Shown one piece after another: positions 1-9,217 of a DNA stretch of 64,000 nucleotides. A model generated the notes under the pieces. The model was given only the letters and a program-made list of their open reading frames with translations. It had not been told where the DNA came from and did not search any database. The position numbers and the translations under genes are program-made. The DNA is from Halomonas cerina (lineage in GTDB: Bacteria > Pseudomonadota > Gammaproteobacteria > Pseudomonadales > Halomonadaceae), in contig NZ_JACHXP010000001.1 in NCBI RefSeq assembly GCF_014192215.1, forward strand, positions 1 to 64,000. The letters are read 5' to 3'. Each line of letters opens with the position of its first letter. Positions within the stretch are counted from its first letter, which is position 1.

Positions 1-44
1 TGCACCACTTGCAGCTTAAACTGGTCGCTGTACTGGTTCCGCAT
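1..44 (-). CDS. IS3-family transposase OrfA, N-terminal fragment
   Basis: Only the first 14 codons are in the window, starting at the ATG at 44-42 and reading MRNQYSDQFKLQVV. This matches the usual start of IS3-group OrfA proteins, the helix-turn-helix subunit that is fused to the OrfB integrase by programmed frameshifting. The fragment is truncated by the window edge, not visibly by mutation. Identification rests on this short peptide plus the adjacent terminal repeat. Confidence 0.7.
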   Translation of the reverse strand, partial: MRNQYSDQFKLQVV

Positions 45-95
45 AGAAACACCCCGAAGGTTGGATTGGGTGTCCAACTTTCGGGGTGCAGTTCA
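1..95 (-). mobile_element. End of an IS3-family insertion sequence (partial)
   Basis: The first bases of the window are one end of an insertion sequence that continues outside it. On the minus strand the end begins TGAACTGCACCCCGAAAG (95 downward), the TG-start, C-rich terminal inverted repeat typical of IS3-family elements, followed by a short leader and the start of an OrfA-like gene. Bases 50-65 and 73-88 form a near-perfect inverted repeat (16-bp arms, one mismatch, 7-nt loop) just upstream of the OrfA start; such a hairpin could limit transposase expression driven from outside. The other end and the target duplication are not visible. Confidence 0.75.
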
Positions 96-1020
96 CCTTG
101 GACCGGGCGCCGTGCGTTTGGGGCGGGGAAATAGTAGAGCGCGGCGACGGTGGCGCCATCGCCGATACGTCGGACCGGCTCTATGCCTGCGTTTTGCGGG
201 GACGCCCCCTTTAGTGCCATTGGCCCGGGATGTTTTGAGTCTAAATATTAAATATTTAACTATAAAGTATGAGTTATTTCGCACTTTTTGAAGTGACAAG
301 AAAAGGCTTTTTCTCGTCAAGTCTATTCTAAATTAATGATGAATCTGGCGGTTAAGCTTGCCACTTTATTTGTATGCAAGAAGTTAAGTAATATTCTTTA
401 TGCCAGTATAAAGAATCAAAAATTTGTTTCTGATGTGGATATTATTTAATGCTTGAGAAAACCGAGGTATATTTTCCAGAATGTCTTATTATTAAGGCCA
501 TGTTTCAGACAACGATGACGGGCCATGGGACGGCGGCGATGTCCTAGCGGTAGCGTGGCCGAAAGTTTCAGATAGCCGGCGTGTCGCTAACAGATTATGC
601 ATCAAATTTTATCTAAAGGGAGCTCTGGCATGATTTATTTTTTTAATTATTTTCAATGAGCTACATGAAAAATTCGGGCCTTGGTGGTGGTGAGGTATGG
701 ATTTGTGTTGCCAGGGGGCGACAGGGAAGATGAGGCGTGAAGGACGCACGGCAGCACCCATTAAAGCCAGCGAATGATGCATTGGTGAGTCAAGAAAAAG
801 CAGCGCATTGAAGCGTGTAGAACCGTCTTCACGCGTTGCTGTAGCGGCTGATCGTGACGACTAATTTCGAGGTTTCCGAAAGCTAGGATCATGAGATCTA
901 GTGAGTATGTGGCTTATTCAGATGAGTTATTTAAGCGCCTGGCGAGGCTCCGGAAGGCAGCTGAGGTAATGGGAAGTTGCTGTGTTGGATGCCTGCCGGG
1001 CGAATCGCGAAGGTTACCCA
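96..1020 (+). other. Long AT-rich leader upstream of the EPS locus
   Basis: About 925 bp lie between the IS end and the first convincing EPS gene. Roughly 96-220 is GC-rich like the chromosome, whereas 230-720 is clearly AT-rich with many A/T runs. It contains an imperfect palindrome at 295-318 and an ops-type element at 547-557. A 58-codon reading frame at 891-1067 overlaps the wzc start and may be fortuitous. I see no convincing full-length gene. A long untranslated leader with an ops element fits an RfaH-type controlled polysaccharide operon; the promoter itself could not be placed with confidence. Confidence 0.6.
547..557 (+). promoter_or_regulatory. ops element (RfaH recruitment site)
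   Basis: GCGGTAGCGTG at 547-557 matches the ops core (GGCGGTAGCGTG) at 11 of 12 positions; base 546 is A instead of G. In enterobacteria this element pauses RNA polymerase and loads the NusG paralogue RfaH, which suppresses termination in long surface-polysaccharide operons. Its position in the leader, on the coding strand about 460 bp before the wzc start and ahead of a locus near 29 kb long, fits that role. That the host encodes RfaH is inferred. Confidence 0.6.
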
Positions 1021-3201
1021 GTGACAGAGCAGTCCCCTTCGACGCACACAGGCCCACAGGATATTGATCTCAATCACTTCGTCGGCTGGCTGCTCGATCA
1101 CAAGTGGTTGATTGCCTTGAGCGTGATGCTGTTCGGCATCGGCGGTTACCTGTATGCCGGCGCACAGCCGCGCATTTACAGCGCCGATTCGCTGATTCAG
1201 GTTGAAAGCGAGAACAGTTCGCTGATCAATCTGTCGGGAGGGCCCGGGCAGGGTGGGGTCGGGCAGAACCGCACGCTCACCGAGATCGGCATACTGCGCT
1301 CACGAATGGTGCTGGGAGAGGCCGTCGACCGTGAGACCCTGACCCTCGGTGTCACGCCCAGGCGCTTTCCCCTGCTCGGCAACTTCCTGGTCAACAAGGG
1401 CGTGACCTTACCCCCTTTCCTGGCGGGCCAACCCTATGTCTGGGCGGGGGAGTTCGCCGAGGTGTCGCGCTTCGAGGTACCGGAAGAGGCGGCGGGTGGG
1501 CCCTATATCCTCCGCGCCCAGGGCCAGGGACGTTACACCCTGCACCAGGGGGGGCGCCGCGTGCTGACCGGCCAGGTAGGTGAGACGGTCCACGGCGACG
1601 CCGGCCATCGCCTCTTCGTGCAGCGCCTCGAGGCCCATGCGGGGGCCGAGTTCCAGCTGCATCTCAGTAGCCGGCTGGGGGCCATCAACGGACTGAAGTC
1701 GCGGTTCAGCAGCATGCAGGCGGAAGGGGTCTGGCTGGTGAGCCTCAACTTGACGGGGGAGGACCCGGCGAGCATCGAGCGCACGCTCAATACCATCATG
1801 CAGGTCTTTCTGGCCCAGAATATCGAACGTCAGTCGGCGGAGGCCGATCGACAGCTTGAATTTCTGGAAGAGCAGATCCCCCAGGTCGGTGACCAGCTGG
1901 CCGCTTCGGAAACTGACCTTAACAGCTATCGCGTCCAGCACGACTCCGTGGACCTAGACTTCCAGACCGAGGCCTTGCTGAATTCGCTAGTGGCGATCGA
2001 GAATCAGCTGGCGGATCTCGAGTTCAGGCGGCTCGAGCTGCAGCTACGTATTACTCGCGTCCACCCCACCTACCAGGCGCTGCTTGAGAAGCGTCAGCAG
2101 TTGCAAGCCAACAAGGCCGAGCTGGAGGCCCGCATCGAAGAGCTGCCTGATGCCCAGCAGCAGGTCCTCCGCCTGGAGCGCGCCACACGGGTCAATCAGG
2201 AGATCTATGTTCAGCTGCTCAACAAGCAGCAGGAGATGCGCCTGGTCAAGGCGGGGGCCATCGGCAACGTCAGGATACTCGACGCGGCGGTGGTCCAGCC
2301 GGGTCCCATTGCGCCGCGATCGGACGTGATTCTGCTGATGAGCCTGCTGCTGGGACTGGGAGTGGCCGTGGCCATCGTCATGGTCCGCTACGTGCTGAAC
2401 CGCGGGATCGAAACGCCTAAACAGCTCGGGGCGCAGGGCCTGCCGGTCTATACCACCATCCCGCTCTCCAGAGAGCAGAGGCGACTTGCCCATGGGGTGC
2501 GGTCGGGAGAGCGTCGGCCTCATGGCGCGGAGGGGGCCGACGTGTTGGCCCTGCGCAGCCCTACCGACCTGGCGGTCGAGGCGCTACGGAGTCTGCGCAC
2601 CAGCCTGCACTTCACCATGCTGGAGGCCCCTGACAATCGGCTCATGATCACCGGGCCCGCCACGGCCGTGGGCAAGAGCTTCCTGTGCATTAACCTGGCG
2701 GCGGTATTTGCGCAGGTGGGCAAGCGGGTGCTGGTGATCGACGGGGACATGCGCAAGGGGCATATCCATGAGGTCTTTCATGGTGAAAGTGACGGCGGGC
2801 TTTCCGACCTGCTGGTCGGCCAGCTGACTCTGCAGGAGACCATCCGGGGGACCGAGGTGCCGGGGCTGGACTATATCGCCCGCGGCTTCTTGCCGGATAA
2901 CCCTTCCGAGTTGCTGATGCGAGAAAGCTTCACCCGGCTGCTGGCGGAGGCGTCATCAGGTTACGACTTGGTGATCATCGATACGCCGCCGGTGCTAGCG
3001 GTGACGGATGCCGCCATCGTCGGTAAGCAGGTGGGGACCAGCCTGCTGGTCGCGCGGTTCGGCATGACGCCTCCGGGCGAGATAGAGGCCACGATAGAGA
3101 AACTGGAAAACAGCGGTGTGGTGCTCAAGGGCGCCATCCTCAATGGCATGCAGCGCAAGGCGTCGACCAAGTACAGCTATTATAACTACGCCTACAAGTA
3201 A
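1021..3201 (+). CDS. wzc: Wzc-type polysaccharide co-polymerase / tyrosine autokinase
   Basis: Inner-membrane protein that controls EPS chain length and export through cycles of tyrosine phosphorylation. The N-terminus has a Wzz-type domain (DIDLNHFVGWLLDHKW followed by a first membrane helix), a large periplasmic region with coiled coil, a second membrane helix near residue 440 and a C-terminal BY-kinase domain. Walker A is GPATAVGKS (about residues 545-553), Walker A' is VLVIDGDMRKG, Walker B is LVIIDTPP. The C-terminus is a tyrosine cluster, YSYYNYAYK, the autophosphorylated tail. I chose GTG 1021 (AAGG seven bases upstream, normal family N-terminus); GTG 982 in the same frame is possible. 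First gene of the EPS locus; its usual partners wza and wzb are not in the window. Confidence 0.92.
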   Translation: MTEQSPSTHTGPQDIDLNHFVGWLLDHKWLIALSVMLFGIGGYLYAGAQPRIYSADSLIQVESENSSLINLSGGPGQGGVGQNRTLTEIGILRSRMVLGEAVDRETLTLGVTPRRFPLLGNFLVNKGVTLPPFLAGQPYVWAGEFAEVSRFEVPEEAAGGPYILRAQGQGRYTLHQGGRRVLTGQVGETVHGDAGHRLFVQRLEAHAGAEFQLHLSSRLGAINGLKSRFSSMQAEGVWLVSLNLTGEDPASIERTLNTIMQVFLAQNIERQSAEADRQLEFLEEQIPQVGDQLAASETDLNSYRVQHDSVDLDFQTEALLNSLVAIENQLADLEFRRLELQLRITRVHPTYQALLEKRQQLQANKAELEARIEELPDAQQQVLRLERATRVNQEIYVQLLNKQQEMRLVKAGAIGNVRILDAAVVQPGPIAPRSDVILLMSLLLGLGVAVAIVMVRYVLNRGIETPKQLGAQGLPVYTTIPLSREQRRLAHGVRSGERRPHGAEGADVLALRSPTDLAVEALRSLRTSLHFTMLEAPDNRLMITGPATAVGKSFLCINLAAVFAQVGKRVLVIDGDMRKGHIHEVFHGESDGGLSDLLVGQLTLQETIRGTEVPGLDYIARGFLPDNPSELLMRESFTRLLAEASSGYDLVIIDTPPVLAVTDAAIVGKQVGTSLLVARFGMTPPGEIEATIEKLENSGVVLKGAILNGMQRKASTKYSYYNYAYK

Positions 3202-3529
3202 GCCGATTACCCCATTAAGAACTTCTTTCCCAACCATTCAGACAGTGTGGGCTTTTCCGTCGGCAAGGCTTGGCGAGCGCGCTGTGAATCCCTCCCTGGG
3301 CGCTACCTTTGCCCTGCGGCGCTCTCGCGTCCTGCTCCGCTTGCAGGGCCTGGGTTGGCCATCCATGGCCAACCCGTTCGGCGGGAAGAACATCCACTGG
3401 ATGTTCTTCTACTTCCGCCTCACCCATGGCAAAGGACACTCGCTTCGCCTTGCCCCCGGTGCCCACTATGGCTGGGGTTAAAAGGAGCTCTCAACAGGAC
3501 TTCCTGTACAACACGAGTCTCTTTTCATT
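3202..3529. repeat. Intergenic element with consecutive perfect palindromes
   Basis: The 328 bp between wzc and the sugar transferase hold no convincing gene but are highly structured. Arms GCCCTGC (3311-3317) and GCAGGGC (3343-3349) pair; 3352-3362 pairs perfectly with 3365-3375 (11-bp arms, 2-nt loop); 3386-3396 pairs perfectly with 3398-3408 (11-bp arms, 1-nt centre). Stacked hairpins of this kind resemble dispersed intergenic repeats (REP/ERIC-like). In a co-directional operon the element could act in RNA processing or partial termination after wzc. No second copy was noticed in the window. Confidence 0.55.
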
Positions 3530-4816
3530 ATGGTCACGATGGCTTCCGCCTTTCCGGGGCAGGGGCAGCATTCGCGTTATTTCAAGCGATTATTCCATAA
3601 CGGCAAGCTGCAGTTATGGCTGGGGGGCATGCTCACCGTGCTGCTGCCGTCGCTGGCGGCCTGGGGAGGCGCCTTCTGGCAGACGGCCGATGCCACGCAG
3701 TGGCTGACCTTGCTGCTTATAGCGCTGGCTTACTGGAGCGCGATGACGACCGTGCAGCGCATGGGGCGCTTACCGGGCACTTGCGCCTACCTGCTGAGCC
3801 TACCGGCCGCCACGGTCTGTTATCTGGTGCCCTACCTCGTGGTGCAGGGGACGGAAAATGCCCTGCATCTTCGGCTCTATGTCGCCAGCTACTTGCTCAC
3901 GGCGCTGTACTGTACCGCCGGCTACTGGTTCGGACGCCGTTACCGGGTGCTCAAGCTGGCCGTGGTGCCTTTCGGCAAGGCCCCCGGGCTATGCCACAAC
4001 CATGGCGTGGAGTGGCTCAGCCTGCGTGCCCCGACCCTGGGCCAGGCCTACGTGGATGCGGTGGTCGCCGACCTGTGCACCGAGCTACCGCCGGAGTGGG
4101 AGCGTTTCCTGGCGGACTGCACCCTGGAGCGGATACCCGTCTACCACGTCAGCAGCACCTATGAGTGGCTGACCGGCCGGGTCCAGATCGGCTATCTTCA
4201 CGAGAATCGCTACGGTAGCCTGCAGCCGGATGAAGGCTATCAGGTGATCAAACGTGGCCTGGACCTGCTCATCGTGCTGGCCCTACTGCCCGTGGCGCTG
4301 CCGTTGATGGCTATCATCGCCACTGCTATCCGCCTGGACAGCCGGGGGGCGGCGTTGTTCGCCCAGCAGCGCATGGGGTTTCAGTGCCGCCCCTTCACGG
4401 TTTACAAGTTTCGCAGCATGTTCTGTGATCGCCAGGGGGCCGGTTTTACTCGGCATGGCCACGACCCGCGCATCACGCGTGTTGGCCGGGTGATCCGCAA
4501 GTATCGGCTGGATGAGCTGCCGCAGCTGTTCAATGTGCTAAAGGGGGAGATGAGCCTGATTGGCCCGCGACCGGAGTGCATGGACCTGGCCGACTGGTAT
4601 CAGAAGGATGTGGCGTTCTTTCACTATCGTCATGTGGTGCGTCCTGGCATCTCCGGCTGGGCCCAAGTGGAGCAGGGCTACGCCGCCGAGGTGGAGGGCA
4701 TGGTCCGCAAGTTGGAGTACGACTTCTATTACATCAAGAACATCTCGTTCTGGCTCGACCTGCTGATCGTGCTGCGCACCATCCGCACCGTATTGACCGG
4801 TTTCGGCTCGCGCTGA
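3530..4816 (+). CDS. Undecaprenyl-phosphate sugar-1-phosphate transferase (polyprenyl PGT)
   Basis: Starts lipid-linked repeat-unit synthesis by moving a sugar-1-phosphate from a nucleotide sugar to undecaprenyl phosphate at the inner membrane. The N-terminal half has several hydrophobic segments and a degenerate nucleotide-binding-like region, as in WcaJ/WbaP-type enzymes. The C-terminal bacterial sugar transferase domain starts at YQVIKRGLDLLIVLALLPVA and carries VYKFRSM, LDELPQLFNVLKGEMSLIGPRPE and RPGISGWAQV, the family signature. At 428 aa it is slightly shorter than WcaJ. The start (ATG 3530, or 3539) has no strong Shine-Dalgarno sequence. The transferred sugar cannot be read from sequence. 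Confidence 0.9.
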   Translation: MVTMASAFPGQGQHSRYFKRLFHNGKLQLWLGGMLTVLLPSLAAWGGAFWQTADATQWLTLLLIALAYWSAMTTVQRMGRLPGTCAYLLSLPAATVCYLVPYLVVQGTENALHLRLYVASYLLTALYCTAGYWFGRRYRVLKLAVVPFGKAPGLCHNHGVEWLSLRAPTLGQAYVDAVVADLCTELPPEWERFLADCTLERIPVYHVSSTYEWLTGRVQIGYLHENRYGSLQPDEGYQVIKRGLDLLIVLALLPVALPLMAIIATAIRLDSRGAALFAQQRMGFQCRPFTVYKFRSMFCDRQGAGFTRHGHDPRITRVGRVIRKYRLDELPQLFNVLKGEMSLIGPRPECMDLADWYQKDVAFFHYRHVVRPGISGWAQVEQGYAAEVEGMVRKLEYDFYYIKNISFWLDLLIVLRTIRTVLTGFGSR

Positions 4817-4892
4817 GCGACACCGCCGGCCTGGCCTTTCGTCACGATACGCGCCCTCTACCCAGGCGCGTTCTACCCAGGCACCCCTTTCC

Positions 4893-6704
4893 ATGCTGAG
4901 TCAGCTCAAGGAACTCTACACTCTTCTCACCGCCGAGCAGCGCAGGAAGCTGCTGCGCCTGCAGGGGCTGGTGGTACTGATGTCCATTGCCGAGATCGCT
5001 GGGGTGGTGTCCATTGGTCCCTTCATGGCCCTGGTGGGTGACATGAGCCAGCTGCAGGGCGAGGGAATGATCGCCGGGCTTTACCATGCCAGCGGTGTCG
5101 AGACGCCACGCGCCTTTCTGTTCTGGCTGGGCATTGGAGTGCTGGTGGTGCTCACCGGGGCGGCGCTGGTCTCGATGTTCACCATCTGGCGGCTCTCCAT
5201 GTACGGGGCGCGGGTCGGGGCCGAGCTGTCCAGTCGGCTCTATCGCCACTACATGCATCAGCCTTGGCTGTTCCACGCCACGGGCAGCAGCAGCCAGCTG
5301 ACCAACCAGATCGCCCAGGAGTGCGGACGAATCACCAATGGGATCATCAATCCGCTGATGCAGATGAATGCCAAGCTGGTGATGGCCTTGCTGATGTCAT
5401 TGGCGATCTTTCTCTACAACCCGCTGGTCGCGCTGGCCGGGTTGGGGATCTTCTCCGCCGCCTACATTCTGCTTTACCGCACAGTGCGAAAACGCCTGAT
5501 TCGCAATGGTAAGACGATTTCCGGTGTTCAGCGTCAGCGCTTCCAGCTGATGGGAGAAGGGTTCGGCGGCATCAAGGATGCGTTGCTGCTAGGGCGCCAG
5601 CAGTGGTTCACCGAGCGTTTCGACAGGGCCTGCGAGCGCTTCGCCAGGGCGCAGGGCACCAATCAGGCCATGAGCCAGGCGCCCCGCTACGCCATGGAGT
5701 TGGTGGCGTTCGGCAGCGTGATCTTTCTGGTGCTCTATCTGTTGGCCGTTCACCAAGGCAACCTGGGCACCATTCTGCCGGTGCTCTCCGTCTACGCCCT
5801 GGCAGGCTTCAAGCTGCTGCCGGCCTTTCAGCAAGTCTATACCAGTGTCTCGCGCATCCGCGGCAACCTGGCGGCCTTCGAGGGGTTGCGGGATGACCTG
5901 CGCGCCAGTGCCCTGATGCCACCGGCCATACCTAGCCACCAGCCTCGTAAGCCGCGAGCAGACAGCTGGGCGCCGCACCATGCTATTCGGTTGGAAAACG
6001 TCAGCTTCACCTATCCCGGCAAGCAGCAGCCGGCGTTGAAGGGGGTGGACCTGGAGATACCGGTCAATCGGGTGATTGGTCTGGTGGGGGCCTCCGGTTC
6101 CGGCAAGTCGACCGCCATCGATCTGCTGCTGGGACTGATCGAGCCGTGCCGGGGCCAGCTCTTGGTGGATGGGCGGCCGGTGACAGCCGGTAACCGCCGT
6201 GCCTGGCAGAACGCCCTGGGGTTCGTGCCCCAGGCGATCTTCCTGGCGGACAGCAGCATCCGCGAGAACATCGGCTTCGGGTTGCCGCCCGATATCATCG
6301 AGGACGATAAGGTTCGGCATGCGGCCCACCTGGCGCATCTGGATGAGCTGCTAAACGAGCTGCCCGAGGGGCTGGAAACCCGGGTCGGTGAGCGCGGCGT
6401 GCAGTTGTCCGGTGGTCAGCGTCAGCGTATCGGGATTGCCCGGGCGCTCTACCACGACGCGGAGGTGCTGATCCTGGACGAAGCCACCAGTGCCCTGGAT
6501 GGCATCACCGAGAACGCCATCATGAAGGCTATCCATGACTTCTCTGGCAAGAAGACGGTCATCATGGTGGCCCATCGCCTGGCGACAGTTAGGCAGTGCG
6601 ACCACATCTATCTGCTTTCCGGAGGGCAGGTCGTGGATCAGGGCAATTATCCATCCTTGTTGAAGCACAGCAGGACGTTCCAGCGCATGGCGCAACATGC
6701 ATAA
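4893..6704 (+). CDS. PglK-like ABC transporter (probable lipid-linked oligosaccharide flippase)
   Basis: A half-transporter of 603 aa with an N-terminal six-helix exporter domain and a C-terminal ATPase. Walker A is GASGSGKST, the signature is LSGGQRQRIGIARAL and Walker B is VLILDEATSALD, followed by the VAHRLATV switch. The N-terminus (SIAEIAGVVSIGPFMALVGD) resembles PglK/WlaB, which flip undecaprenyl-linked oligosaccharides, more than the lipid A flippase MsbA. No Wzx-type flippase was found in the locus, so this protein is the best candidate for translocating the repeat unit. The assignment to PglK rather than a generic exporter is inference. Confidence 0.8.
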   Translation: MLSQLKELYTLLTAEQRRKLLRLQGLVVLMSIAEIAGVVSIGPFMALVGDMSQLQGEGMIAGLYHASGVETPRAFLFWLGIGVLVVLTGAALVSMFTIWRLSMYGARVGAELSSRLYRHYMHQPWLFHATGSSSQLTNQIAQECGRITNGIINPLMQMNAKLVMALLMSLAIFLYNPLVALAGLGIFSAAYILLYRTVRKRLIRNGKTISGVQRQRFQLMGEGFGGIKDALLLGRQQWFTERFDRACERFARAQGTNQAMSQAPRYAMELVAFGSVIFLVLYLLAVHQGNLGTILPVLSVYALAGFKLLPAFQQVYTSVSRIRGNLAAFEGLRDDLRASALMPPAIPSHQPRKPRADSWAPHHAIRLENVSFTYPGKQQPALKGVDLEIPVNRVIGLVGASGSGKSTAIDLLLGLIEPCRGQLLVDGRPVTAGNRRAWQNALGFVPQAIFLADSSIRENIGFGLPPDIIEDDKVRHAAHLAHLDELLNELPEGLETRVGERGVQLSGGQRQRIGIARALYHDAEVLILDEATSALDGITENAIMKAIHDFSGKKTVIMVAHRLATVRQCDHIYLLSGGQVVDQGNYPSLLKHSRTFQRMAQHA

Positions 6705-6857
6705 AAGAACGTAAATTTGCCTTTTCTGGGCAAGCTCTTTTTGGGAAAAGCAGCTACATAAACAAAACCCGATCGGCAACGTTCATGTCAGGGCCAACTG
6801 GGCTGACGTGGCGCGCTGCTTGCGTGGCGATTCTTCAAAAGGGCAAGGGAGAATACC

Positions 6858-7859
6858 ATGATCAATACCATACTCGTGACCGGCGGCGCCGGGTTTCTGG
6901 GCTCGCACCTCTGCGAGCGGTTGCTGAATGAAGGCAACAACGTCATCTGTGTCGACAACTTCTCGACGGGAAGCAAGGACAATATCCTGCATCTGCACGG
7001 CAATCCGAGGTTCGAGATCATACGCCACGATATCAATTTCCCCCTCTATGTAGAAATCGATCAGATCTATAATCTCGCCTGTCCGGCAAGCCCCGTGCAC
7101 TATCAGCTCGACCCGGTGCAGACCATCAAGACGAATGTCCACGGCTCGATCAATCTTCTGGGACTGGCCAAGCGCACCAAAGCTAAAATTCTTCAGGCTT
7201 CGACGAGCGAAGTCTATGGCGACCCGGAGGTGCACCCTCAGCCTGAATCCTATTGCGGCATGGTCAATCCCATCGGCAGAAGGAGCTGTTATGACGAAGG
7301 TAAGCGCTGCGCCGAAGCGCTGTTCTTCGATTACTATCGACAGTACAATCTTGATATAAAAGTGGCGCGTATTTTCAATACCTACGGACCACGGATGCAT
7401 CCTGACGATGGACGCGTGGTCAGCAACTTCATCATGCAGGCCCTACAGGGCAAGGAGATCACCATCTATGGAGATGGCCATCAGTCGCGTAGTTTCTGCT
7501 ATGTCGATGACCTGGTGGATGGGCTGATTCGACTCATGAATACCGACAAGGTGGTCGGACCTGTCAATCTCGGAAACGATGGCGAGTTCTCGATGCGCGA
7601 GCTGGCGGAAAAGGTGATCCGGCTCACGGGCAGCCATAGCCAGCTCAGCTACCACCCCTTGCCCATGGATGATCCCAGGCAGCGCCGGCCGGAGCTCGGC
7701 CAGGCCAGGGAAAAGTTGGGCTGGCAGCCCACCGTGGCACTGGAAGAGGGGTTGAAGGCGACGATCGACTATTTTGCCGGCCTGTTGCAACGCCATGGTG
7801 ACGCCGTGAATGTCAACGCGGATGTCAACATACCGGAGCTTGCCGTCAAGGCATCTTGA
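6858..7859 (+). CDS. UDP-glucuronate decarboxylase (UDP-xylose synthase)
   Basis: Extended short-chain dehydrogenase that converts UDP-glucuronate to UDP-xylose with bound NAD. The N-terminal Rossmann motif is [16 protein letters not shown]; the catalytic Tyr-Lys is in SCYDEGKR after the substrate loop [21 protein letters not shown] and [10 protein letters not shown] are typical of bacterial UXS enzymes. The length (333 aa) is normal. The start is set by AAGGGAG upstream of ATG 6858. It uses UDP-glucuronate made by Ugd at the far end of the locus (29106), so the polymer probably contains xylose or a derivative. Confidence 0.9.
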   Translation: MINTILVTGGAGFLGSHLCERLLNEGNNVICVDNFSTGSKDNILHLHGNPRFEIIRHDINFPLYVEIDQIYNLACPASPVHYQLDPVQTIKTNVHGSINLLGLAKRTKAKILQASTSEVYGDPEVHPQPESYCGMVNPIGRRSCYDEGKRCAEALFFDYYRQYNLDIKVARIFNTYGPRMHPDDGRVVSNFIMQALQGKEITIYGDGHQSRSFCYVDDLVDGLIRLMNTDKVVGPVNLGNDGEFSMRELAEKVIRLTGSHSQLSYHPLPMDDPRQRRPELGQAREKLGWQPTVALEEGLKATIDYFAGLLQRHGDAVNVNADVNIPELAVKAS

Positions 7860-7978
7860 AACGAGTCCGGCACGCCTACGCTGACCTTTCCTGAGATAGT
7901 GTTGCCTTGAGAAATTGTATGGCCAAGCCTGTGATAATGTTCGTGAAGAAAGTGGTGAACAACGTCATCAGGGGGGCG

Positions 7979-9154
7979 ATGAAGAAAACTCCTGTTCTTC
8001 TGGAGCATGTTTGGTTTGTGAGCCCTAGGCGCTCCAGGTTTTCTTCGTGGTATCAGGATACGGTGACGGCACAAGACTGGTTTGTGGAGGCGGCCAGTGC
8101 TCAAGAAATGTTGGCCGTGCAGCCGAAGTGGAAAGGCAACAAAAAAGTCACGTATTCTGGCGTCAGTGTTTTGTCCAAGGCCAAGCTGTTGATGTGTCGA
8201 CCGCCGGAGATTCATCAAAGGCACCCTGCCTCACGAAAGGCCATTGTCTGTACCCGGCATTACCGACCATTGAAGTATCCAGGTGCGCAGTCGGTATTGT
8301 TTTCATTGAACTTCATGTTGACTCATTTCGGCATCTGGCGCAATGGGAAAAAAATGGAGCACCTGTCTGCCACGGTAGCCTTGTTAGGCAATCGCGTTTT
8401 TGACAATATCAATTATTACCATTTCTGGGCCGACGTAATTGCCGATGTCTGGTATATAAAAAATAATCTACCTCGGTCAGAGTGGCCAGATTATTATCTT
8501 GTGCCTTTCGCAGAGCTGGCCTGGCAGTGGGAAGTGTTATGGCAGTGTGGTGTAAGGGAGGAGCAAGTAATACCTTATGCCAAGTACGACGTCCTGTTTG
8601 TTGAAAAGGTCGTTATTCCGATTCGCGACAAGGGGGCTGCAAATCTTCCTCCGTGGCTATCTCGTGCAATTCATGACATGTCGGGGTGGTCACCTAGGTC
8701 AGGGGGAAATGGACGGTTGGTCTTCGTGTCGCGAGCCGATGCCAGTCGGCGAAGACTTGTCAATGAAGATCGACTGCGGGAGCGCCTTCGCCAAGAAGGG
8801 TTTGAAGTGCATGCCTTAACAGGATTGAGTATTAAGGAGCAGCAACATCTTTTTTCCTCTGCCTCGATAATTTGTGCGCCTCATGGTGCATCTCTGACAA
8901 ATCTGGTGTGGTGTTGCCCTGGTACTGTGGTCATCGATTTTCTTTCAGAGCGGCACCTGGTGCCTTGTTTTAAAGAGTTGGCGGAACAAAACCAGGTGAT
9001 CTATTATCCTTATGTTTGCCGGGCGGCAGCAGAAGACGAGGGTGGTATTAATGATGACATGGTGTTGCTAGATGGCCAAATTGAGTCGGTGGTAGAGGTT
9101 GTCAGCCGGCATGTTGGGACATCCGGCCACGCTTTGGATATCAGAAAAGGATAG
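7979..9154 (+). CDS. Glycosyltransferase family 61 (DUF563) protein
   Basis: Predicted glycosyltransferase of about 391 aa. The GT61-type signatures are NYYHFWADVIADVW (around residue 150), a RLVFVSRADASRR strand-loop and the C-terminal APHGASLTNLVWCCPGTVVIDF block. I chose ATG 7979 because AGGGGGGCG lies directly upstream and the protein then starts MKKTPVLLEHVWFV; the frame extends to TTG 7907. The DNA is visibly more AT-rich than wzc or pgm, as for several neighbouring glycosyltransferases, suggesting acquired specificity genes. Donor and acceptor sugars are unknown. Confidence 0.8.
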   Translation: MKKTPVLLEHVWFVSPRRSRFSSWYQDTVTAQDWFVEAASAQEMLAVQPKWKGNKKVTYSGVSVLSKAKLLMCRPPEIHQRHPASRKAIVCTRHYRPLKYPGAQSVLFSLNFMLTHFGIWRNGKKMEHLSATVALLGNRVFDNINYYHFWADVIADVWYIKNNLPRSEWPDYYLVPFAELAWQWEVLWQCGVREEQVIPYAKYDVLFVEKVVIPIRDKGAANLPPWLSRAIHDMSGWSPRSGGNGRLVFVSRADASRRRLVNEDRLRERLRQEGFEVHALTGLSIKEQQHLFSSASIICAPHGASLTNLVWCCPGTVVIDFLSERHLVPCFKELAEQNQVIYYPYVCRAAAEDEGGINDDMVLLDGQIESVVEVVSRHVGTSGHALDIRKG

Positions 9155-9217
9155 CGCCTCAGGTTAATCGGGTCTTTTTGAGGTTCTGGTGCGAGAACCG
9201 GATGGGAGAGTGCACAA

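Noticed and set aside
841-860. Second ops-like sequence (GTAGCGGCTG)
   Set aside because: Only part of the core is present in the wrong order; it lacks GGTAGCGTG.
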